In this document: positions 58,985-64,000 of the stretch, piece after piece | Numbering within the stretch: the first letter of the stretch is position 1 | How the letters are laid out: each line of letters starts with the position of its first letter | DNA from: Chloropicon primus | Taxonomy: Eukaryota; Chlorophyta; Chloropicophyceae; Chloropicales; Chloropicaceae | Reading direction: 5' to 3' | DNA: 64,000 nucleotides | Assembly: GCA_023205875.1 (NCBI GenBank) | Contig: CP060755.1 | Location: 1,364,001-1,428,000 of the forward strand | Notes under the pieces: model-generated | The model's input: the letters and a program-made list of their open reading frames with translations, nothing else | What the model was told of the DNA's origin: nothing | Databases searched by the model: none | Position numbers and translations under genes: made by a program

Positions 58985-60913
58985 CTAAGCCACGGACATG
59001 AACCTGTTCCTCTTGCCTTGGGCGCTCTGACTGCCCAACGACGACCTCCCCATGCTAGAAAAGCGCCGCAGAGCTTTGAACCTCATCTTCTTCTTCTTCT
59101 TCTGCGGCTTCCCGTCGGTTTGGGAGGCCTCCTCCTCCTCCTCCTCCTCCCCGTCCGAGTTCCTGTCCAGGAAGAATTGGTCCATGGTGAGGTCACTCGG
59201 ATCCTCTCCACCCGGGCTGTTCGGGCTCGCCTCGCTCGCCTCCTTGGCGGCAAGGGGCCTGATCCTCAAGGACTTGAAGGGCACCCACTGAATCAGCTCG
59301 TTCCCATGGGGTCCAAAGACGACCGACATCCTTTGGGTCTCCATGTTCCTGTCGTTGACGCGGGCTTTCCACCACTTGGAGTCCCAGAATATCTCGACGT
59401 GCTCTTGGCCCTCCTCCTCCTCCTGCTGCTGCTGCCCGCTGGTGCTTGCCCCGCTGCCTCTCTGCATGTTTTCCAGAGCCGTGTGGATGGAGGAGTGAGG
59501 GATTTGCTTGGGCTTTGGTAGCTCTGGTGGCGATGGTGGCGACAGCAGCTTCGCTCCCGGGTTCCTCTCTTGGAGCCTGCCCTGCAGCATGTCCTCCCCC
59601 TCGCCACTGCTGCTGGCCTCCTCCTCCTCGTCCTCGTTTTCATGTTGGTTTTCGTTCTCCTCCACCAAGGGAGCACTCTCGCCGTTGCCCTGCACCAGCT
59701 CGTCGATGGACACGGCTGCCTCAGCGGGAGGTGGCGAGACCTTCACGGGGGATGCCGGGGCCCTGGCCTCCGCAGCAGCCGATGCTTCGTGGGAGACCGT
59801 CCTCGTCCCAGCCCCAGTTTCCTCCTGGGGCCTCTTCTGCTCTCTCTGGGAGTATTCCCTTACCTGCTCCATGAGCGTCTCGATTTCTTCCATGAGGTTC
59901 CTCTTGTCGACCTCCATCTGGTCGTGCGCGGTCGTGAGCTCCTCTTGCAACTCCCGCGTCCTGGAGCTCTGCTGCCTGTACTTCTCGCTGAGGTTCTCGT
60001 TCTCCTTCCGAAGCTTGTCCGCCAGCTTTCCCTTCACCTCCACGTCGGCCTTGAGGAAGCTGAGCTCGTCTTGGAGCTTTTCCATTCCTTTCCTCTTGTC
60101 GACCTCCATCTGGTCGTGCGCGGTCGTGAGCTCCTCTTGCAACTCCCGCGTCCTGGAGCTCTGCTGCCTGTACTTCTCGCTGAGGTTCTCGTTCTCCTTC
60201 CGAAGCTTGTCCGCCAGCTTTCCCTTCACCTCCACGTCGGTCTTGAGGAAGCTGAGCTCGTCTTGGAGCTTTTCCACCTGCGAGTCCTTCTCGGACAGTC
60301 GGGCCTGAAAGGCCTCCCTTTCCCGATCCTCGGACAGCTCCACCTCCCGGCTCTCCGAGACGAGCTCCATGATCTGACCCTCGTACTCGTCCCGGACTCG
60401 CTGGACTTGGGCGCTCCCCGTCTCCCTCAGCCTCGCCAGCTCTCCCGCGTGGTCCGACTTGAGCCTCTTCATTTCAGACCTGAGGGACTCCAGCTCCTCC
60501 TCCCTGTCGCTCTTGCCCCCGACCGTCTGAAGCTCGGCGTTCACGCGCCTCAGGTACTCGCACTCGTCGTTCTTCAGCTTGAGCTCCTCCTCCAGGTTGG
60601 CCGCCTTCCGGATCTGGGCGCCCCTCCTGGCCCGCTCCTCGCTCGACTCCCTGAGCTCCCGGACGTCCTTCTCCAGCGCCTTGCAGTACTCCCTCGCTTC
60701 GGCGTCCCTGCCGAGCACGAACTCCTCGTACCTCTCCAGTATCTGCAGGCTGTCCAGCTTGGTCTGGATGAGGTTCTGCGCAATCACGCGCAAGTTGCGA
60801 ACGTCCCCCGGGGTGACCTTCGCCCCCCCCCTGCCCTCGAGCCTCCTTATCGCCAAGAGGAGCTGGTCGAAGGCCGCCACGTCCATGTTCGTCAGCTTTG
60901 TGATGATGTCCAT
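58985..60913 (-). CDS. Coiled-coil protein with internal duplication and Tudor/Agenet-like C-terminal domain
   Basis: The 642-residue protein has an N-terminal helical domain (residues ~1-75, MDIITKLTNMDVAAFDQLLL), a long coiled coil (~75-400), an acidic low-complexity middle (ENENQHENEDEEEEASSSGE) and a compact domain near residues 535-590 whose sequence (VEIFWDSKWWKARVNDRNME, VVFGPHGNELIQWVPFKSLR) resembles Tudor/Agenet domains that bind methylated lysine or arginine. Within the coiled coil, a 64-residue segment starting KLQDELSFLK is present twice in tandem with a single base difference over about 186 bp. The function is unknown; a chromatin or RNP reader/scaffold is an inference. The ATG at 60913 is the first in frame. 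Convergent with the ShKT-like gene. Confidence 0.75.
   Translation of the reverse strand: MDIITKLTNMDVAAFDQLLLAIRRLEGRGGAKVTPGDVRNLRVIAQNLIQTKLDSLQILERYEEFVLGRDAEAREYCKALEKDVRELRESSEERARRGAQIRKAANLEEELKLKNDECEYLRRVNAELQTVGGKSDREEELESLRSEMKRLKSDHAGELARLRETGSAQVQRVRDEYEGQIMELVSESREVELSEDREREAFQARLSEKDSQVEKLQDELSFLKTDVEVKGKLADKLRKENENLSEKYRQQSSRTRELQEELTTAHDQMEVDKRKGMEKLQDELSFLKADVEVKGKLADKLRKENENLSEKYRQQSSRTRELQEELTTAHDQMEVDKRNLMEEIETLMEQVREYSQREQKRPQEETGAGTRTVSHEASAAAEARAPASPVKVSPPPAEAAVSIDELVQGNGESAPLVEENENQHENEDEEEEASSSGEGEDMLQGRLQERNPGAKLLSPPSPPELPKPKQIPHSSIHTALENMQRGSGASTSGQQQQEEEEGQEHVEIFWDSKWWKARVNDRNMETQRMSVVFGPHGNELIQWVPFKSLRIRPLAAKEASEASPNSPGGEDPSDLTMDQFFLDRNSDGEEEEEEEASQTDGKPQKKKKKMRFKALRRFSSMGRSSLGSQSAQGKRNRFMSVA
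59899..60276. repeat. 192-bp in-frame tandem duplication inside a coding exon
   Basis: Two head-to-tail copies (59899-60090 and 60091-60276, period 192 bp = 64 codons). Over the shared ~186 bp I see one difference (GGCC versus GGTC), an Ala/Thr change. The near identity at silent sites points to a recent event or gene conversion, or to an assembly feature. Confidence 0.9.
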
Positions 60914-61614
60914 CGTGTGGGTGTGTTTCTCCCTCCAACTTGGTTTTCGTTCTCAAGACCGAGGAACAAGGGAAGAAACAAGCAAGCAATCAAGCAAGCA
61001 AACAGACAAAGACAGCAAGATCCTTTCGTCAAAAACAAACTTCCTCCCTCTCCCAATCCTAACCCTCAGCAAGGTCTCCCAACCCTCCACTTGTCTCTCT
61101 CTCTCTCTTGTCAAAGGCAAAAGGTGACCTCCAGACCAAGTTCATTTAATTTAACGTTTCCCTCGTAGCGTGCGGAGAGTGTAAAACAGTTTACATTAGA
61201 TCTGGTGAGGACCGTTCCGTTCCCCCGTTCCGAAGGAGCCGTTGGGGGTTCAAAATGCGAAAATGCGATCGTTGATCTGTCGCAGGGGGGAATGAAGGAG
61301 GTGATCGATCGTTGATCAGTCAAGAGGTACGACGGGCGGAGGCGAAGACCGAGAGGTGGCGAGTGCTAGTGTGCGTGCGTGCGAGAGGTAAGGAAGAGCT
61401 GGGGGATAACGCATGTTGTGGTGAAGCGCAGCGGACGAGCGAATTAGTGCGAGGAGACGAAGGCGACCGCCGAGAGAGACACAGACACGCGAGAGTGAGA
61501 AGCGTGTGTTTTGAGGAATCGAACACAAGTGAGAAGAGACAAACAGAAGCAGAGGGCAGTCCTTCGCCGGTTGAGTTGAGAGGATCTTGAGGACAGACGT
61601 AGAAAGGAGGAAAC
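60914..61614. promoter_or_regulatory. Divergent intergenic region with cyclin B promoter elements
   Basis: These 701 bp hold no gene. Four CCGTT motifs (AACGG on the other strand) occur at 61212, 61217, 61225 and 61239, with TTCAAA at 61249-61254 directly after. AACGG is the core of the plant MSA element that MYB3R proteins use for G2/M expression. A GATCGTTGATC motif occurs twice, near 61266 and 61306. A CT tract lies at about 61093-61108 on the left gene's side. An AAGCAAGC-rich run is at about 60976-61000. Confidence 0.6.
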
Positions 61615-63111
61615 ATGGCGGCTTTTGTGCGAGCTGCGGCGGGAAGAAACGGAAGGGTTGCGGACGAGAACTCCATGAGCATCAAGGAGGACGGCAAGTT
61701 CGCAATGGGCAACGGCGGCCTTGGAAGGAAGTGAGTACCAGAGGTTTTTCGATCCCGACCCACCCCACCCGACGGCTTTGGAGGACGAGGGCGAGGACGA
61801 GAACGTCGTCGCCCTCTGGAAGGTGACACGAGATGCTGACCAAACACGTTTTTCGTTCCTCCCCCTTCCTTGACCAGGCCCTTGCAGGCATTGGATAACC
61901 TTGCGTCTGCCTTGACGGGACGTTGCAATGTTGGTGGGAAGAAGAGCCAGAAGGGGTCTTCTGCCACAGGACAGGTGAGCAAACCCCCGCACCCCCCTTG
62001 TCGCTCGAGAAGAAGAGCAGCAACGCTGACCGCCTCTCCCTCCCTCGCGCAGTACGATTGGTCGAGGCAGCCGCTCCAGAACGTGACGAACGGTGACAAG
62101 AGGAGCAGCTCCACCAGAGGCACCGAGAGAAGCACCCTGTCCCGCCTGCTGGACCAGAGGAGCAAGCAGGCCAACGATGGCCTCACTGACATCGACAGCA
62201 TGGATAAGGGCAACCCACAGGCCGTCGCCGAGTACGCTTGCGATATCTACAACTACTACAAGGAGGTGGAGGGAGTGTACCACCCGCAAGACTACATGGG
62301 ATCTCAGACCGACATCAACGAGAAGATGCGCTCGATCCTCATGGACTGGCTCATTGAGGTTCACATCAAGTTCAAGGTAAGGGAAGAGGAGAAGAGCTTT
62401 TCCGGGCGTGCCGGGCGTGCGACGCGTGTTTCTTTTTGCTTTTTGTTTTGAGCTTCCGTACTGAAAGTTGGCCGACTCCTTCCTTGACCCCTCCTCTCGC
62501 AGTTGATGCCGGAGACCCTGTACCTCACCATTCAGCTCATCGACCGCTTCCTGGCGAAGAAGCAGACGAACAGGAAGAACTTGCAACTCGTCGGTATCAC
62601 CGCGATGCTTTTGGCTTCCAAGTACGAGGAGATTTGGTCTCCTGAGGTGAAGGACTTCGTTTTCATTAGCGACAAAGCCTACACGAAGCAGCAGCTCTTG
62701 CAGATGGAGAGGGTAATGCTCAACACCCTCAAGTACAGACTCACTGTTCCGACGCACTACCACTTCTTGCTCAGGTACCTCAAGGCCGTGAAAGCTGACA
62801 AGAAGTGCGAGAACTACGCCTTCTTCTTGATGGAGCTCGGCCTTGTGAACTACAAGTGCATCAAATACCCATCGTCGCTTATTGCGACCGCGTCTGTCTA
62901 TGCCGCTCTCAGGACACTCAACAAGAACGCTTGGCCAAGGGCCCTCCAGCAGCACAGTGGATACTCCGAGAGCGAAGTTCGCGACTGCGCGACTTTCTTG
63001 GTAGGCCTTCACAAGGCGTCCGGGTCTTCTTCCTTGAGGGCTGTGGTGAAGAAGTATTCGAGCAGCAAACTGGGTCAGGTTGCGAGGATGACTCCTTACG
63101 AGTTCAACTAA
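61615..63111 (+). CDS. CYCB: B-type mitotic cyclin
   Basis: B cyclins activate CDK1 (and plant CDKB) for mitosis and are destroyed by the APC/C. Four exons: 61615-61730, 61878-61974, 62053-62376 and 62503-63111, with introns of 147, 78 and 126 bp; 381 residues. The destruction box is RKPLQALDN at residues 38-46 (RxxLxxLxN), and intron 1 splits its second codon. The cyclin box starts with MRSILMDWLIEVHIKFKLMP, the defining B-type segment, followed by ETLYLTIQLIDRFLAKKQ and LVGITAMLLASKYEEIWSPE. The C-terminal cyclin domain has YPSSLIATASVYAALRTLNK. The fourth exon begins exactly at LMPETLY, a common plant intron position. The promoter has MSA-like motifs. It is the most intron-rich gene in the window. 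Confidence 0.95.
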
Positions 63112-63267
63112 AAAAAAAATGTGCTCCGTCTCTTTGAAAGAGAGAACGGGTTGTTTCTTTTATGATGACATGTAATTGACGACAAACGCTATAAAATCAA
63201 CTTATATTTTACAAATGACATGTTGGAACGACTTCCAGTGCCCTCTTTCTTCCTTTTTATTGCGCGC

Positions 63268-64000
63268 TCACCGAGCAACCTCCTCCTCCTCGAGATTCCT
63301 CTTCAGGGCCTGCATCTGCGACTTCAAGTCTTTCAGGAAACCACGAAGCTTGGAAGCGGGGTGAAATCAAAAGTCAGCGCAATCGACCTGGAAAAGGAAA
63401 GAATTCCGCTTGATATCTACCTTGTCGCTCTCCACGCTGGTCTCTGGTACGAGCTGCTGCTGCCTCGTTGGGACGGGCCTCGCTCCCTTTTTCTTGTAGT
63501 GCAAAGTGTATCTCTTGATGATCTCCCCCAAGTTTTTCGTGTAGGTGTCCTTCAACGCTTGAATCTGCAATTGAGATCGCTTCGGCGTCAGCACGTCGTG
63601 CGAGAGCGTCGTTCCCAGGAGCCCGGGCCGGCCTTACCTTGTGCTTGTACTTCTTCACGTCCTTGTCGTGGGCCTTCCTCGCGAGGACGAGCCTCCTTTC
63701 CAGTTGCGCGATCTGGTCATTCTTGCTGTTCACCTGCATTTCCAGCTCCAGGCACCTTTCCCTGCTGGCCCCGAGCTGTATCTCCGCGTCATAGCGGAAG
63801 CCGCTGGCGTTGTCGATGGAGGACAAGGCGCTCCTGGACACGTTGTGCTCGTGCAGGACGTCCACCGCTGCCGAGGCGATGTTCACGATGTCCTCCTGCG
63901 CGTTGTGCCGGGCAGGCTTCCTCAGCTCGGGTTTGAAGGCGGTCTTCTGACGCTGAGAGACGCCGCCGCTGCTGAAGGGTCTCAGGTAGCTCGGGAGCGT
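63268..64000 (-). CDS. Unrecognised coiled-coil protein, C-terminal part (runs off right edge)
   Basis: Three exons are visible: 63638-64000 (5' end beyond the window), 63421-63564 and 63268-63348. The introns are 73 and 72 bp, the shortest here, each with a GT-AG boundary and phase 0. The visible 195 residues read QEDIVNIASAAVDVLHEHNV, then YDAEIQLGASRERCLELEMQ and a long coiled coil (SKNDQIAQLERRLVLARKAH, KIQALKDTYTKNLGEIIKRY) ending in KDLKSQMQALKRNLEEEEVA. The last acceptor (63349-63350) is chosen because it keeps the coiled-coil pattern; a different acceptor would end at VDCADF instead. I do not recognise the family. It converges with cyclin B (156 bp). Confidence 0.6.

Noticed and set aside
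59570-61168. 532-codon plus-strand frame opposite the coiled-coil/Tudor-like gene
   Set aside because: Shadow frame that even mirrors the 192-bp repeat; the minus strand has the coherent domain structure.

Overview
This 64 kb window is nuclear DNA from a compact, GC-rich eukaryotic genome, most likely a unicellular green alga. The plant-lineage signs are a Tab2-type chloroplast translation factor, digalactosyldiacylglycerol synthase, a bilin reductase, plastid SecE, biotin synthase, a BT1 folate/biopterin carrier, a plant-type P-ATPase, an FVE/MSI4 protein and a plant-type NPL4. Genes are tightly packed. Most have no intron, and those with introns usually have one short GT-AG intron near the 5' end. 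Arginine is often AGG despite the high GC. This style fits a picoplanktonic green alga (Chloropicon-like is my guess from gene content, not a proven assignment). I see no transposons, viral remnants, CRISPR arrays, rRNA or tRNA genes.

I support 37 protein genes, the first and last cut by the window edges. Left third (1-23.2 kb): ATM N-terminus (-), Tab2 (+), serine carboxypeptidase (-), VPS26 (+), PSMD9/Nas2 (-), a membrane acyltransferase-like protein (+), COX10 (+), cytosolic TyrRS (-), TBC RabGAP (+), CCDC40-like ciliary protein (-), two unknown genes (+,-) and a 1,482-residue WD40/coiled-coil protein (+). Middle (23.2-45.4 kb): PP2A scaffold (-), BT1 carrier (+), a plastid pseudokinase (-), an unknown membrane protein (-), VPS60/CHMP5 (+), LST8 (-), HIBYL-CoA hydrolase (+), FVE/MSI4 (-), biotin synthase (+), LON/RING protein (-), NPL4 (+), DGD1 (-) and a DDX5/DBP2 helicase (+). 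Right third (45.4-64 kb): CDH1/FZR (-), bilin reductase (-), SANT-like protein (+), plastid SecE (+), arginine methyltransferase (+), polyamine oxidase (+), plasma-membrane H+-ATPase (-), a secreted ShKT-like protein (+), a coiled-coil/Tudor-like protein (-), cyclin B (+) and an unknown coiled-coil protein (-).

The most striking large-scale property is strand alternation: 30 of 36 neighbouring gene pairs are on opposite strands, giving 15 convergent pairs (stop-to-stop gaps 38-394 bp, median 108) and 15 divergent pairs (start-to-start 132-910 bp, median 364). There are no operons. Several genes belong to shared eukaryotic modules (cell-cycle control: cyclin B, CDH1, PP2A, ATM; endosome and ESCRT: VPS26, VPS60, TBC; TOR: LST8; ubiquitin/proteasome: NPL4, PSMD9, LON/RING), but their adjacency looks incidental.

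The best leads for follow-up are: a long, probably autoregulatory intron with a candidate poison exon in the DDX5/DBP2 gene; a start codon isolated by an intron in PP2A-A; an intergenic stretch near 51.3-51.4 kb with mutually exclusive complementary arms; a near-perfect 192-bp in-frame tandem duplication in a coiled-coil gene; clustered CCGTT (MSA-like) elements ahead of cyclin B; and a peroxisomal AKL tail on HIBYL-CoA hydrolase.
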